A stretch of 64,000 bases of DNA from Paenibacillus algorifonticola (GTDB lineage: Bacteria > Bacillota > Bacilli > Paenibacillales > Paenibacillaceae), in assembly GCF_000971975.1 (NCBI RefSeq), contig NZ_LAQO01000007.1, forward strand, positions 186,001-250,000, in the 5' to 3' direction. Numbering within the stretch: position 1 is the stretch's first letter; each line of letters begins with the position of its first letter. This document shows, piece after piece, positions 44,255-53,349 of the stretch. Made by a program: the position numbers and the translations under genes. The notes beneath the pieces were generated by a model, which did no database searches, had not been told where the DNA came from, and was given only the letters and a program-made list of their open reading frames with translations.

Positions 44255-45154
44255 CTAGTAGCTTTCCGCACCTGTCAAGCGGCGGTAAATATCCTGATAC
44301 CGCTTCGTCGTCTCTTCGACTACTGCTTCCGGCAGCGGATCTGGCTTGCTGTTCTTGTCCCAATCCGAGCCGAGCAAATAGGTGCGCACCGGCTCCTTGT
44401 CCATGCTGTCGATCTCAATGTCATAGGCGAAATTGCCCTCTGCCCAGAAACGCGAGGAATCCGGCGTGAAAATCTCGTCAATGAGAATAACTTTTCCGTC
44501 AATCAGACCAAATTCGAATTTGCAATCGGCGAGAATGATGCCGCGCTCGGCGCAATAAGCATGAGCGAACTCATAAAGCTTGATGCTGCGGTCGCGCAGC
44601 TCTTCGGAAAGCTCGGCGCCAACCAGCTCCTGCATCCGCTCGAACGGGATATCCTCGTCATGGCCGACATCGTTTTTCGCCGCTGGCGTAAAGATCGGCT
44701 GCGGGAAACGTTCATTTTTGCGCATGCCGGCCGGAAGCTCAATGCCATTGATCGCAGACGTTTGCTGATATTGTCTCCAACCGCCGCCTGTGATATAGCC
44801 GCGCACGACGCATTCAATGTCGATACGCTCTGCTTTAAGAGTCACCATAATCCGGTTGCGCAGCAGCTCAGGCTCGGTAATGAGCTCGCCCAGCTTGTCC
44901 ACATCGGTATGCACGACATGGTTTGTCTGGATCGAAGCCGTCTGCTCAAACCAGAACGCCGACAGACGGTTGAGCACATTGCCCTTCTCCGGCACAGCCG
45001 GATCAAGCACATAATCGAACGCCGAGATGCGATCCGTTACAACGATCAGAAAATGCTCGCCCAGATCATAAAGCTCTCTAACCTTCCCCTTGTACAGAAG
45101 GGGCGCTTTTACATATGGAGCAGCAGTAGACAAGCTTTGAGATAATGCAGTCAT
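44255..45154 (-). CDS. purC: SAICAR synthetase
   Basis: 299 aa ligase joining aspartate to CAIR. LLYKGKVRELYDLGEHFLIV, VTDRISAFDYVLDPAVPEKG, ECVVRGYITGGGWRQYQ and LADCKFEFGLIDGKVILIDE. Longer than the 240 aa Bacillus form, like the eukaryote-type and some actinobacterial enzymes with the DSSRFWAEG segment. Downstream of purB by 16 bp. Confidence 0.96.
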   Translation of the reverse strand: MTALSQSLSTAAPYVKAPLLYKGKVRELYDLGEHFLIVVTDRISAFDYVLDPAVPEKGNVLNRLSAFWFEQTASIQTNHVVHTDVDKLGELITEPELLRNRIMVTLKAERIDIECVVRGYITGGGWRQYQQTSAINGIELPAGMRKNERFPQPIFTPAAKNDVGHDEDIPFERMQELVGAELSEELRDRSIKLYEFAHAYCAERGIILADCKFEFGLIDGKVILIDEIFTPDSSRFWAEGNFAYDIEIDSMDKEPVRTYLLGSDWDKNSKPDPLPEAVVEETTKRYQDIYRRLTGAESY

Positions 45155-45170
45155 TCGCCAGTAAGCCTCC

Positions 45171-46466
45171 TTAGTTCAATCCAAGACGGGTGAAAATCGT
45201 ATCCACATGCTTCAAATGCCATGTTGGGTTAAAGCAATCGTCAATGTCTTCCGTTGACAGAAGCTCGGTAATTTCCTTCGTCGATTCAATAATGTCGCGG
45301 AATTGGCGCTGCTCTTCCCATGCCTGCATCGCGCGCGGCTGAACAGTATCATAAGCCTGCTCGCGGCTGAAGCCTTTGTCGATCAGCTTCGTCATGACAC
45401 GGCCGGAGAACGGCACGCCGAACGTACGCTGCATATTGCGCTTCATATTTTCAGGGAACACCTGCAGGTTGTTGATAATGTTGCCCAGACGGTTCAGCAT
45501 GTAGTTCAGCAGCATCGTTGCATCTGGCAAAATGACGCGCTCTGCGGACGAGTGGCTAATATCGCGCTCATGCCACAGCGGAATGTTCTCGTAAGCAGTC
45601 AGCATATGTCCACGAATGACTCTGGACAAGCCGGAAATGTTCTCGCAGCCGATTGGGTTGCGTTTGTGCGGCATAGCTGATGAACCTTTTTGACCTTTAG
45701 CGAAAGGCTCTTCCACCTCGCGGAATTCGCTCTTCTGCAAAGCGCGGATTTCCGTAGCAAACTTGTCCAGCGACGAAGCAACGAGTGCCAGTGTGCCCAT
45801 GTACTCAGCATGGCGATCACGCTGCAGCGTTTGCGTTGAGATAGGAGCAGCTTTCGTGCCGAGCTTGTTGCAGACGAATTCTTCAACGAATGGATCGATG
45901 TTCGCGTAAGTGCCGACAGCACCGGAAATTTTGCCGTATTGCACGCCATCAGCTGCATGCAGGAAACGCTCCAGGTTGCGCTTCATCTCTTCGTGCCACA
46001 ATGCCATTTTGAGGCCGAAGGTAGTTGGCTCAGCATGAACGCCATGCGTACGTCCCATCATCGGCGTATCTTTGTACTGGATCGCTTTCTCGCGCAAAAT
46101 CGAGATAAAACGCTCAATATCCTTTTGCAAAATCGCATTGGCTTGCAGCAACAGGTAGCCCATTGCCGTATCCACGACATCCGTCGATGTCAGGCCGTAG
46201 TGCACCCATTTGCGCTCAGGACCAACCGTTTCGGATACAGCGCGCGTAAAGGCGATGACGTCATGGCGGGTATCCTGCTCGATTTCATAAATACGGTCGA
46301 TGTTGAAGCTGGCGTTTTTACGAAGCTCTTCAACGTCTTCCTTCGGAATAATACCCAGCTCCGACCAAGCCTCGCATGCGCAAAGCTCAACCTCCAGCCA
46401 TGCTTGGAACTTGTTCTCCTCGGTCCAAATCGCTCTCATTTCCGGTCTGCTGTAACGCTCTAACAT
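45171..46466 (-). CDS. purB: Adenylosuccinate lyase
   Basis: 431 aa fumarase-superfamily lyase acting in both IMP and AMP synthesis. [53 protein letters not shown] and the signature [19 protein letters not shown]. Full length; starts 4 bp after the purK stop. Confidence 0.97.
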   Translation of the reverse strand: MLERYSRPEMRAIWTEENKFQAWLEVELCACEAWSELGIIPKEDVEELRKNASFNIDRIYEIEQDTRHDVIAFTRAVSETVGPERKWVHYGLTSTDVVDTAMGYLLLQANAILQKDIERFISILREKAIQYKDTPMMGRTHGVHAEPTTFGLKMALWHEEMKRNLERFLHAADGVQYGKISGAVGTYANIDPFVEEFVCNKLGTKAAPISTQTLQRDRHAEYMGTLALVASSLDKFATEIRALQKSEFREVEEPFAKGQKGSSAMPHKRNPIGCENISGLSRVIRGHMLTAYENIPLWHERDISHSSAERVILPDATMLLNYMLNRLGNIINNLQVFPENMKRNMQRTFGVPFSGRVMTKLIDKGFSREQAYDTVQPRAMQAWEEQRQFRDIIESTKEITELLSTEDIDDCFNPTWHLKHVDTIFTRLGLN

Positions 46467-46470
46467 TTAG

Positions 46471-47658
46471 CTATTCCACCTTCCAAATTGTTGTTTCATC
46501 TATCCATTGCAGCGCTGCTTCCACATCTGGAGCAAGCACGTTAATATGGCCCATTTTTCTCTTGTGAACGGCGTCCTTCTTGCCGTACAGATGCAGCTTC
46601 GGTGTTACACCGAGGCGCTCTGCCGCTTCATCCTGGGCGCCAAAACGCTGAATGACCGGCTCTACATGCTGACCGAGCACATTCACCATCACGACTGGTG
46701 TCAACAGCTCCGTACGGCCAAGCGGCAAATTGCATACCGCCCGCACATGCTGCTCGAACTGCGACGTATGCGCCGCTTCCATCGTGTAATGCCCGCTGTT
46801 ATGCGGCCTTGGCGCCAGCTCATTCACATACAGCTCACCGTCAGCCGTCAAAAACAGCTCAACGGCGATCAATCCGACAGCGCCCAGCCCTTCGGCGATT
46901 TGCATCGCCAGCTGCTCCGCTCTGCGCTGAATGCCCTCATCGATCCGGGCAGGTACAATCGACAAATGCAGAATATTGTCGATGTGTATATTTTCCGCCG
47001 CCGGGAATGCTTTGACCTCGCCCTGCGGGCTGCGCGCCGCAATAACCGACAGCTCTTTTTCAAAGGCTATGAATTTCTCCAGTACCAGCTCGGTTCCAGC
47101 CCGGCTCAGCGTTTCGTATGCCTCGTCGATCTCCTCCGTGCTGCGGATGACCCATTGCCCTTTGCCATCATAGCCGCCAGTCGCTGTTTTTAATACGCAT
47201 GGCAGGCCTAAACGTTCAGCTTCTATATGAAGCTCCGCGCTGCTGCGAATTTCACTGTAAGGGGCAACCTTCACGCCTGCTGCCTCAATCGCCAGCTTCT
47301 CCCGCAGCCGATGCTGCGTCGTATAAAGCAGCTCACTGCCTTGCGGCACGTAAGATTCCTTCATCAGCATCGCGGCAACTTCCGCATTCACATTTTCAAA
47401 TTCATACGTAATGACATCCGAACGCTGCGCCAGCTCGCGCGCTGCCTCATGATTGTCATAAGCGCCGACCACTTGATCTGCGACTTGTCCGCAAGGCGAA
47501 TCCACCGCAGGATCAAGGGCGACGAATTTGTAGCCCATTGCGCTGCCTGCGAGCGCCATCATCCGGCCCAATTGCCCGCCGCCGAGTACGCCGATTGTGC
47601 TTCCTGGCAGCAGCGTGCGGATGTTATCCGGCCGCCGCTTGTCCGCCTCAGCCATCAT
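46471..47658 (-). CDS. purK: N5-carboxyaminoimidazole ribonucleotide synthase
   Basis: 395 aa ATP-grasp enzyme converting AIR to N5-[56 protein letters not shown] and [16 protein letters not shown]. Its ATG overlaps the purE stop (ATGA); a second ATG follows immediately. Confidence 0.97.
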   Translation of the reverse strand: MMAEADKRRPDNIRTLLPGSTIGVLGGGQLGRMMALAGSAMGYKFVALDPAVDSPCGQVADQVVGAYDNHEAARELAQRSDVITYEFENVNAEVAAMLMKESYVPQGSELLYTTQHRLREKLAIEAAGVKVAPYSEIRSSAELHIEAERLGLPCVLKTATGGYDGKGQWVIRSTEEIDEAYETLSRAGTELVLEKFIAFEKELSVIAARSPQGEVKAFPAAENIHIDNILHLSIVPARIDEGIQRRAEQLAMQIAEGLGAVGLIAVELFLTADGELYVNELAPRPHNSGHYTMEAAHTSQFEQHVRAVCNLPLGRTELLTPVVMVNVLGQHVEPVIQRFGAQDEAAERLGVTPKLHLYGKKDAVHKRKMGHINVLAPDVEAALQWIDETTIWKVE

Positions 47659-48140
47659 AGCGTCTCACTGCTTTCCAGCACTTCCTGCTTGACCCGTTCA
47701 CGTCTTGCGATCACGCGTGCCTGAATGTCCGGATCGAAAGCGCCAAGCATCTGTGCCGCCAGCAGTCCAGCATTCGTGCCGCCTGCATTGCCGATCGCAA
47801 CAGTCGCAACTGGAATGCCGCCTGGCATTTGCACGATGGAGAGCAGCGAGTCGAGACCGCTGAGATTCGACGATTTAACAGGAACGCCAATAACCGGCAG
47901 CACCGTTTTGGCGGCGACCATGCCGGGAAGATGTGCAGCTCCGCCAGCCCCCGCGATAATGACCTTAAGTCCGCGCTCCGCCGCCGTTTCCGCATATTCA
48001 AACATTAAATCGGGCGTTCTGTGCGCCGATACAACCTTTTTCTCATAAGGAATTTGAAGCTCTTCCAGCACATCGCAAGCCAGTTTCATTGTGTCCCAAT
48101 CCGACTTGCTGCCCATGATGACGCCTACCTTCGCAGACAT
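47655..48140 (-). CDS. purE: N5-carboxyaminoimidazole ribonucleotide mutase
   Basis: 161 aa class I Pur[58 protein letters not shown] and [20 protein letters not shown]. First gene of the operon, with a leader of about 600 nt from the predicted promoter. Confidence 0.97.
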   Translation of the reverse strand: MSAKVGVIMGSKSDWDTMKLACDVLEELQIPYEKKVVSAHRTPDLMFEYAETAAERGLKVIIAGAGGAAHLPGMVAAKTVLPVIGVPVKSSNLSGLDSLLSIVQMPGGIPVATVAIGNAGGTNAGLLAAQMLGAFDPDIQARVIARRERVKQEVLESSETL

Positions 48141-48413
48141 GCGTTCAAACCTTCTTTCATCTATATAATATGAAAACCATATAAAACCGTAACTTGTTGC
48201 TTTCCTTATCCTCTAAACTGCCCGATTCCAACAGAAAAATCCCGACAGCTACCGTAAGAGTATTAATCATACGTATGCTGCGGGACCCGAGCCGAACGCA
48301 CAGCATGGCGCCCCGTCTTCCGGGAGCCGCATGGCGCTCTTTATGCCTGAAGTAAGCTGCCCCTTCCGCACCCTTGCAAAATAAAAGGCACAAAACAGCA
48401 CAAGGCCGCCCTA

Positions 48414-48475
48414 AGGTGAAACGGCTGTCGCCGTCCTATGGCGGCGCGGCGCGTTTCAGTCCGAGAAATATAGAG
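48414..48475. repeat. Dispersed hairpin repeat, copy C
   Basis: GGTGAAACGGCTGTCGCCGT and CCTATGGCGGCGCGGCGCG plus TTTC form an inner CGGC/GCCG hairpin and an outer GTGAAACG/CGTTTC stem. GAGAAATATAG follows, as in the other copies. Non-coding. Confidence 0.6.
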
Positions 48476-48508
48476 AAGGGATGGAATCATCCTATACTTT
48501 CCTATATT

Positions 48509-48600
48509 TCAAGCGTAAACGGCTGACGCCGTCCTTGAACGGCAAAGCTTCGTTTCTCGGAGAACTAGAAGCCGAATATAAGTGTAAAACTTATACTTGC
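48509..48600. repeat. Dispersed hairpin repeat, copy B
   Basis: CAAGCGTAAACGGCTGACGC then CGTCCTTGAACGGCAAAGC and TTCGTTTCTCGG, followed by GAATATAAGTGTAAAACTTA with its internal inverted repeat. Same order of modules as copy A at 3035-3140. Confidence 0.65.
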
Positions 48601-48609
48601 TTCTGGTTC

Positions 48610-48644
48610 AAAAAAGGCAGCTCAAGCGTAACCAGCTTCAAGCT
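48610..48644 (-). terminator. Riboswitch-controlled intrinsic terminator
   Basis: On the minus strand AGCTTGAAGC pairs with GCTTGAGCT around TGGTTAC and is followed by GCCTTTTTTG. It begins directly at the 3' end of the purine aptamer, so guanine binding would favour it and stop transcription before purE. Confidence 0.75.
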
Positions 48645-48645
48645 T

Positions 48646-48713
48646 GCTCGTAGTCCGAAAATTGTGGTTTTCGGGTAGAAACTTTCGGGCCAATCCCCGA
48701 GATTATACGAGAC
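48646..48713 (-). ncRNA. Purine riboswitch, guanine class
   Basis: The minus strand carries the aptamer core: CTCGTATAATCT (P1 and J1/2), GGGGATTGGCCC (P2 loop), AGTTTCTACC (J2/3), then CGAAAACCACAATTTTCGG (P3 hairpin) and ACTACGAG (J3/1 and P1). P1 pairs CTCGTA with TACGAG. The discriminator in GGACTAC is C, which in known riboswitches gives guanine/hypoxanthine rather than adenine specificity. It would switch off the purine operon when guanine is plentiful. Confidence 0.93.
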
Positions 48714-48755
48714 CAACACTATAATGAACGGATTGCTCCGTTTCTGACCTCTTCC

Positions 48756-48784
48756 AGTTTATCTAATCCCCACGGGACTGTCAA
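48756..48784 (-). promoter_or_regulatory. Promoter of the purine operon
   Basis: TTGACA (-35, plus-strand 48779-48784) and TAAACT (-10, 48756-48761) with a 17 bp spacer, about 40 bp upstream of the guanine aptamer. Confidence 0.85.
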
Positions 48785-48785
48785 C

Positions 48786-48831
48786 AAAATACGAACGTTG
48801 AAAAGAGGAGCTTTTATTAAAGTTCGTTTTT
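48786..48831 (-). promoter_or_regulatory. Two convergent PurR boxes
   Basis: TACGAACGTT (CGAAC at 48792-48796) and, inverted, AAAGTTCGTTTT (GTTCG at 48822-48826) match the Bacillus PurBox core CGAAC in the convergent pair arrangement seen in PurR operons. They lie just upstream of the -35, so PurR, released by PRPP, would repress here. Confidence 0.75.
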
Positions 48832-49030
48832 GGCAGGTAAAATATCATAATATGACAGGAATTTACTCGGGATTATGCACAGACAGCTATAAGGGAAGGG
48901 GATTTATGGGAGGAATATTCGCAGTGCCCCAGCTTTCTTGTCGAGAGGGTTTTCATAGAGTTCGCAGAATAACACATATATGAATGTAAATTTTGTTAAT
49001 TTACGAAAAAGGAAGTGAGCGAAATCGCAG

Positions 49031-49276
49031 ATGTGCCAGCAAATGAAACAGTCCTATCCTATAATTCTTGCATTTGCCGCACAATATCCTGAGCAGCTTC
49101 CTAATCTGTACATTTATAAAATAGATAGCAACGCCGATCCCGTCATGCCATTGCCAGGCAACGCTTCTGATATGTCATGGTCGCCTATGCAAAATCAAAT
49201 CGTCTACTCGACTGTCGCACAGCCAAACGGAAATGAAATTAGAGTAATTGATGCTCCAGATGAGCTGCTGCAATAA
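49031..49276 (+). CDS. Short beta-propeller-like fragment
   Basis: 81 codons whose second half (DPVMPLPGNASDMSWSPMQN, QIVYSTVAQPNGNEIRVID) reads like one TolB/WD-type propeller blade. AAGGAAGTGAG lies before it, but the same ribosome site also fits a GTG in another frame (49016) that stops after 25 codons, so a frameshift or decayed gene is possible. Located just before the PfpI-family gene. Function unknown. Confidence 0.4.
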   Translation: MCQQMKQSYPIILAFAAQYPEQLPNLYIYKIDSNADPVMPLPGNASDMSWSPMQNQIVYSTVAQPNGNEIRVIDAPDELLQ

Positions 49277-49304
49277 TATAGGAAGAAGCGGAGGAAACAC
49301 AGCT

Positions 49305-49910
49305 ATGGAAAATTACAAAGTAGGCATTCTTTTATTTAATGATGTAGAGGTGCTTGATTTTGCCGGTCCTTTCGAGGTTTTTGCAGTAACTGCGCTGAAC
49401 TGGGGGCAGGAGAATGCCTATCACCCGTTCCAAGTATCGACGATTTCTGAAAATGGAGCGCTCATTACGGCGAGAAATGGCCTTAAGGTGACTCCGGATT
49501 ACAGCTTCGCTGATGCTCCTGTATTTGATGTACTCGTTATTCCTGGCGGCATGGGCACACGGCACGAGATTCATAATAAGGCACTGCTTGCGTGGATTAA
49601 ACAGCAAAGCGGACAGGTGAAGTGGATGACCTCCGTCTGTACGGGAGCGTTTCTGCTTGCAGAAATCGGTTTACTGGATGGCAAGCGGGCTACGACGCAC
49701 TGGGCAAGCATCGAACGCATGCGGACGCAGTTCCCGCAGACGACGGTCGTCGAAAATGTGAAGTTTGTGGATGAAGGGGATATCGTCACCTCCGCTGGTA
49801 TCTCCGCAGGCATCGAGATGTCGCTTCATATGGTTGGACGGATTTTAGGCATTCAGGCAGCAAGAAATACAGCTAGAGCTATGGAGTATGACGGGCAGTT
49901 TGAGCTTTAG
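49305..49910 (+). CDS. DJ-1/PfpI family protein
   Basis: 201 aa class I glutamine-amidotransferase-like fold. VGILLFNDVEVLDFAGPFEV at the N-terminus, FDVLVIPGGMGTRHEI, and the nucleophile elbow Cys in MTSVCTGAFLLAEIGLLDGK with RATTHW downstream. This subgroup resembles isonitrile hydratases and the N-terminal domains of GATase-AraC regulators. No helix-turn-helix is present, so an enzyme or stress protein is likely. ATG 49305 follows GGAGGAAACACAGC. Confidence 0.88.
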   Translation: MENYKVGILLFNDVEVLDFAGPFEVFAVTALNWGQENAYHPFQVSTISENGALITARNGLKVTPDYSFADAPVFDVLVIPGGMGTRHEIHNKALLAWIKQQSGQVKWMTSVCTGAFLLAEIGLLDGKRATTHWASIERMRTQFPQTTVVENVKFVDEGDIVTSAGISAGIEMSLHMVGRILGIQAARNTARAMEYDGQFEL

Positions 49911-49927
49911 CTCACATTAACCTTACA

Positions 49928-49956
49928 GGCCACGTTCAGAGATGGACGTGGCTCTT
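49928..49956 (+). terminator. Terminator after the PfpI-family gene
   Basis: GCCACGT / ACGTGGC stem with a 10 base loop and a weak T-rich tail (TCTTGCTGTCT). Confidence 0.5.
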
Positions 49957-49986
49957 GCTGTCTCAAACTAGCCCCATCATGGCTAT

Positions 49987-50212
49987 ATGCAGGATGCAGT
50001 TAGCGGCAAGTCCCTTCGTTTTGATGCAATTGTTGGGAATAGTGACTACCACATCATTAATCGTTCTATTTCCCCGCAAATTCAAGCCATCATTTATCAA
50101 ATGATTCATCATCCTAGCGAGGAACCGCTAAAACGGATTTTTAATGTTGATATAGCTGGAGGAGCGACTATAATAACCGATCGGGGAACAACTACCGGGT
50201 ACGAAGGTAGTT
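49987..50212 (+). pseudogene. Decayed fragment preceding the toxin-like gene
   Basis: Open frame from an ATG (MQDAVSGKSLRFDAIVGNSD, IQAIIYQMIHHPSEEPLKRI) with no ribosome site. It shifts frame relative to the next gene near 50190. Probably the upstream part of the same former protein, but no domain is recognised. Confidence 0.35.
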
Positions 50213-50920
50213 ATGCCAGCTCCACAGGGTGTCTTGAATGCCGATTACACCGTTAAACAGTATAAAACACCAACAATTGGACGCGCGGGTGGCGTAATAA
50301 CCGGACAAATCGTCATCGGCTTTCCGAGTGTGACGGGCAATTTCGCTGCTTTAACAAATGCAAATGCCAGTAATTATACTATTCTCTCTTACGACAATGC
50401 GAAGCGCAACGGCAGCCCCGCTCCATATCATTCTATAGTAGAAGATGTACGAAGCCTACCTGCTACCGGAATACCATATAGCTCAAAGGACAATATTAAA
50501 CAAGGGCAACTGGAACAAAGAAGATATTACGGCTCCGATGGCAAGGCCGAGCTGGATATTGACTATACCAACCACGGTAATGCGCAAATTAATCCAAATG
50601 TTCCACACAGGCATGACTGGAATTATAACAACAAGCCGCAGAGAGGTCCTTGGTACATTGTAGAAACAGACTTACATTATAGTTATAGCCAATTAGTAGA
50701 GGATTTGAATACGGGGCATGAAGTATCCTTTACCTTTGTGAATGTTAAATATTATATTACACAAAACCAAGGTTCATGGTACTTAACGAAATTGGGAGAA
50801 AGCGTCCCTCTTCAATCTGCTTCGACTCCATCAGAGCTTCTAACGCTTGCGACCCTCAATAATGAATCGTTGCAAACACTATTTAATAACGGAAGCCTCG
50901 TCGATATTTCGGTTTACTAA
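50213..50920 (+). CDS. Polymorphic-toxin-like C-terminal region
   Basis: 235 aa. After an N-terminal part of unknown kind, the segment SLPATGIPYSSKDNIKQG with LEQRRYYGSDGKAELDIDYT and NPNVPHRHDWNY is the pre-toxin/linker signature common near the C-terminus of secreted polymorphic toxins (RRYY-DGKA--DIDYTNHG--H-VPHRHDW). The last 75 residues (VSFTFVNVKYYITQNQGSWY, LLTLATLNNESLQTLFNNG) look like a separate small domain often encoded near such toxins. No N-terminal secretion or repeat region is present, so it is likely a displaced C-terminal piece. It ends at a strong terminator. Confidence 0.55.
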   Translation: MPAPQGVLNADYTVKQYKTPTIGRAGGVITGQIVIGFPSVTGNFAALTNANASNYTILSYDNAKRNGSPAPYHSIVEDVRSLPATGIPYSSKDNIKQGQLEQRRYYGSDGKAELDIDYTNHGNAQINPNVPHRHDWNYNNKPQRGPWYIVETDLHYSYSQLVEDLNTGHEVSFTFVNVKYYITQNQGSWYLTKLGESVPLQSASTPSELLTLATLNNESLQTLFNNGSLVDISVY

Positions 50921-50941
50921 AATAATTTCCATTAAAAACGC

Positions 50942-50992
50942 AGGGCTTTCTCCCATTAGTCTTTGACAAGCGGGAGAAAGCCCTGTTTTGTT
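50942..50992 (+). terminator. Strong terminator after the toxin-like gene
   Basis: Perfect 13 bp stem AGGGCTTTCTCCC / GGGAGAAAGCCCT followed by GTTTTGTT. Confidence 0.9.
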
Positions 50993-51026
50993 AGGATGCA
51001 TTCAGCATATTCAAGAAATGCATTCG

Positions 51027-51270
51027 CACAGCCGTATAAGCTTTTGGCATATGCATCCGGAAATCATGAAGGCGGCGGCGATGGCTGGCGGGCATATTTT
51101 CACTGAAAATGTCATCTCCTTGACGCTTGCTGAATGTGACGACATTTGGGAAAGCATACGGCAAGCCGATGTTGCGCTGACCGTATCGCTGCCCCGTCTG
51201 AATATGTCCTTCATCCAAGCAGCGCAGCAGTTGGTTGGCGATGGCTCGCTTGGCGAATTAGCGCTTGTGG
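51027..51270 (+). pseudogene. Gfo/Idh/MocA dehydrogenase fragment
   Basis: HPEIMKAAAMAGGHIFTENV, SLTLAECDDIWESIRQADVA and LTVSLPRLNMSFIQAAQQLV match the middle of the NAD(P)-binding half of Gfo/Idh/MocA sugar dehydrogenases (family around 330 aa). Both ends are missing: no Rossmann GxGxxG upstream, and the frame runs into unrelated sequence after GSLGELALV. Confidence 0.6.
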
Positions 51271-51349
51271 GCGCTTGGCCTTGTCGAGGCCGGTTTCGTC
51301 AACCGTGCCTCCCCGTTCACGCTGGAGCTTGTCGTGGACCGCATTCAGA

Positions 51350-51500
51350 TTAGCGCGCCAGCTGCAGCGCATTTTCAAAACGCATTCGTCTCAAACGTTC
51401 AGCAGCTACGTAGAACAGGTTAGACTGACCCATGTGTGCACGCAGCTGCTTGAAAGCAGCGAGACGGTTGAGGCGCTGGCCCAGCAGCAACTACTTCTTG
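51350..51500 (+). pseudogene. AraC-type helix-turn-helix fragment
   Basis: RLARQLQRIFKTHSSQTFSS then YVEQVRLTHVCTQLLESSET reads like the AraC DNA-binding domain (LSRLFKKETGQSFSDYV-pattern) cut after the second helix. It lies in another frame than the dehydrogenase fragment before it. Confidence 0.5.
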
Positions 51501-52021
51501 AAGCAGGGCTCCTGCCGCTATGAAACCGCTGATGGCTCAGCTATTGAGCTGACCTCCGGCGCATTCGAGCACTGGATGCCTTCCGTTCGCGACGATAGCC
51601 ACCCAGCTGGCTGTCAAAGCGTCATCGTCAATCCTGTGGCTCCTATCGATTTCCGCTTTTCGATTCGGTTATCGTCGTAAAAGAGTGGTGAAAATTGGCT
51701 GCGCTGCATGAAAAGCTTGACTTCCGATCGCCATTACCCTTGAATTTCTATAACTAACCCACTATATGGGGAAATTCAAGGGTAAAAGCGAACGCTACGC
51801 TTCTCCAGTTCAAGCTTTTCATTCCGCTGCGCCCTCTTCACCACGCTTTTAAAACAAACCTAATCATAAAAGCTACAATGCCTCAGTTAAGGCCCCCATT
51901 TTTATTTTGGGGGCCTTTTTTATTTACAGGCGAAGAACAGCAACCCTCTACCCAACAAGAGGGAAAGGCGAAAGCGAAGTCCTTTTTCATAGAAGGCTCG
52001 AATATAAGTAGATAAAGAACT
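51501..52021. other. Region of gene debris before the LysM hydrolase
   Basis: An open stretch (YETADGSAIELTSGAFEHWM, 51525-51680) may be another remnant but is not recognised. A strong terminator lies at 51889-51921, and a partial copy of the dispersed repeat (GAATATAAG ... AACTTATGCTTGAG) at about 51990-52020. Confidence 0.35.
51889..51921 (+). terminator. Intrinsic terminator
   Basis: AAGGCCCCC / GGGGGCCTT stem with an 11 base loop and a TTTTTT tail. It follows the debris region, so it is probably a leftover of a lost gene. Confidence 0.85.
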
Positions 52022-52047
52022 TATGCTTGAGGGAGGTTGGACACGAC

Positions 52048-53325
52048 ATGCATATCCATACGGTTAAAAAAGGCGATACGCTGTGGCAGCTCGGACAGCG
52101 CTTTAGCGTCAGCACGGATGCGATCGCTTCGGCAAATGGCATATCCGCTGATGTTCCGCTCGTCATAGGCCAAGCGATCATTATTCCTACTGAGGCCGGC
52201 AATCATAAGGTGCTTCCCGGAGAAAGCCTATGGTCGATTGGCCTAAAATACGGCGTAACGATTGAGCAGCTCATGCGCGCCAATGAACTCAAAAACCCCG
52301 CCCTCATTAAGGCAGGTCAGGTGCTCGTTATTCCGCAGAAGGAGAAGCCTATTATTGAAGTGAACGGTTATACGGAAAAATTCGGCGCAAACGGCGTAGC
52401 GCTCGTACATGAAATTGGCGCCAACCTTACTTATCTCAGCCCATTCAGTTATCGTGTCCAGCTGGACGGTACACTTGTGCCACTCGACGACAGCGCTATT
52501 ATTGAAGCAGCCTTTCAAGAGAAAGCAGCATCCATGATGGTGCTGACCAACTTCGAGAACGGCACCTTCAGCAGCGATATTGCGCATGCTGTGCTGACCG
52601 ATGCTGCAATTCAAAGCGCGGTCATTGCAAGCGTCTTATCCGTGATGCAGCAGAAGCGCTACATGGCGCTGAATGTGGATTTTGAATATGTGCGGCCAGC
52701 GGATCGTGAAGCTTATAATGCTTTTTTGCAAAAGCTGGTTGATACGCTGCATCCCTATCACCTGCTCGTATCTACTTGTCTTGCCCCAAAACAAAGTGCG
52801 GAGCAGAAAGGCACGTTATACGAGGGGCATGATTATGCTGCCCATGGACGGATTGTCGATTTTGTTATTTTGATGACGTATGAATGGGGCTGGTCTGGCG
52901 GACCTCCGCTCGCTGTCGCTCCACTCAACGAAGTCGTTAAGGTGCTAAATTATGCGCTATCCGTCATCCCCTCCTCCAAAATCGTCATGGGCATGCCGCT
53001 CTACGGCTATGACTGGACGCTGCCCTACGTGAAGGGCGGCAAATGGGCGCCGACGGTTAATCCGCCGCAAGCCGTCGCTCGTGCCGCCAAATATGGCGCA
53101 ACGATTCAATATGATCCGATAGCCGAATCGCCTCATTATACTTATTATGATGAACAAGGCGCGCAGCATGCGGTCTGGTATGAGGACGCCCGCAGCGTAC
53201 AAGCCAAATTCAATATTGTAAAAGCCTATAAGCTCAGAGGAGTCAGCTATTGGGTGCTCGGCGTGCCTTTTCCCCAAAACTGGTACGTTTTGCAGCAAAA
53301 TTTTACCGTCCGCAAGCTGGTGTAG
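52048..53325 (+). CDS. sleL: LysM-GH18 spore-cortex hydrolase, SleL/YaaH type
   Basis: 425 aa. Two N-terminal LysM domains (HTVKKGDTLWQLGQRFSVST and HKVLPGESLWSIGLKYGVTI, residues 3-95) bind peptidoglycan, followed by a GH18 barrel with MALNVDFEYVRP, where the Glu is the catalytic acid, FVILMTYEWGWSGGPPLAV, and IVMGMPLYGYDW. This layout is that of SleL/YaaH, an N-acetylglucosaminidase acting on cortex during germination. No signal peptide, as for spore-located SleL. ATG 52048 lies behind GGGAGGT. Confidence 0.92.
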   Translation: MHIHTVKKGDTLWQLGQRFSVSTDAIASANGISADVPLVIGQAIIIPTEAGNHKVLPGESLWSIGLKYGVTIEQLMRANELKNPALIKAGQVLVIPQKEKPIIEVNGYTEKFGANGVALVHEIGANLTYLSPFSYRVQLDGTLVPLDDSAIIEAAFQEKAASMMVLTNFENGTFSSDIAHAVLTDAAIQSAVIASVLSVMQQKRYMALNVDFEYVRPADREAYNAFLQKLVDTLHPYHLLVSTCLAPKQSAEQKGTLYEGHDYAAHGRIVDFVILMTYEWGWSGGPPLAVAPLNEVVKVLNYALSVIPSSKIVMGMPLYGYDWTLPYVKGGKWAPTVNPPQAVARAAKYGATIQYDPIAESPHYTYYDEQGAQHAVWYEDARSVQAKFNIVKAYKLRGVSYWVLGVPFPQNWYVLQQNFTVRKLV

Positions 53326-53349
53326 CAGCACTATGGCTGCCTTGCCAAA

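Larger units (their letters stand above)
48141..48645 (-). other. Long purE leader downstream of the riboswitch
   Basis: About 500 bp between the aptamer and purE with no supportable gene. It contains the riboswitch terminator (48610-48644) and two copies of the dispersed hairpin repeat. Short frames inside it are unconvincing. Bacillus purE leaders are markedly shorter, so the repeats appear to have lengthened this one. Confidence 0.6.

Noticed and set aside
48481..48678. 65-codon plus-strand frame in the purE leader
   Set aside because: It runs through the dispersed repeat and the riboswitch terminator, which explain the sequence better.
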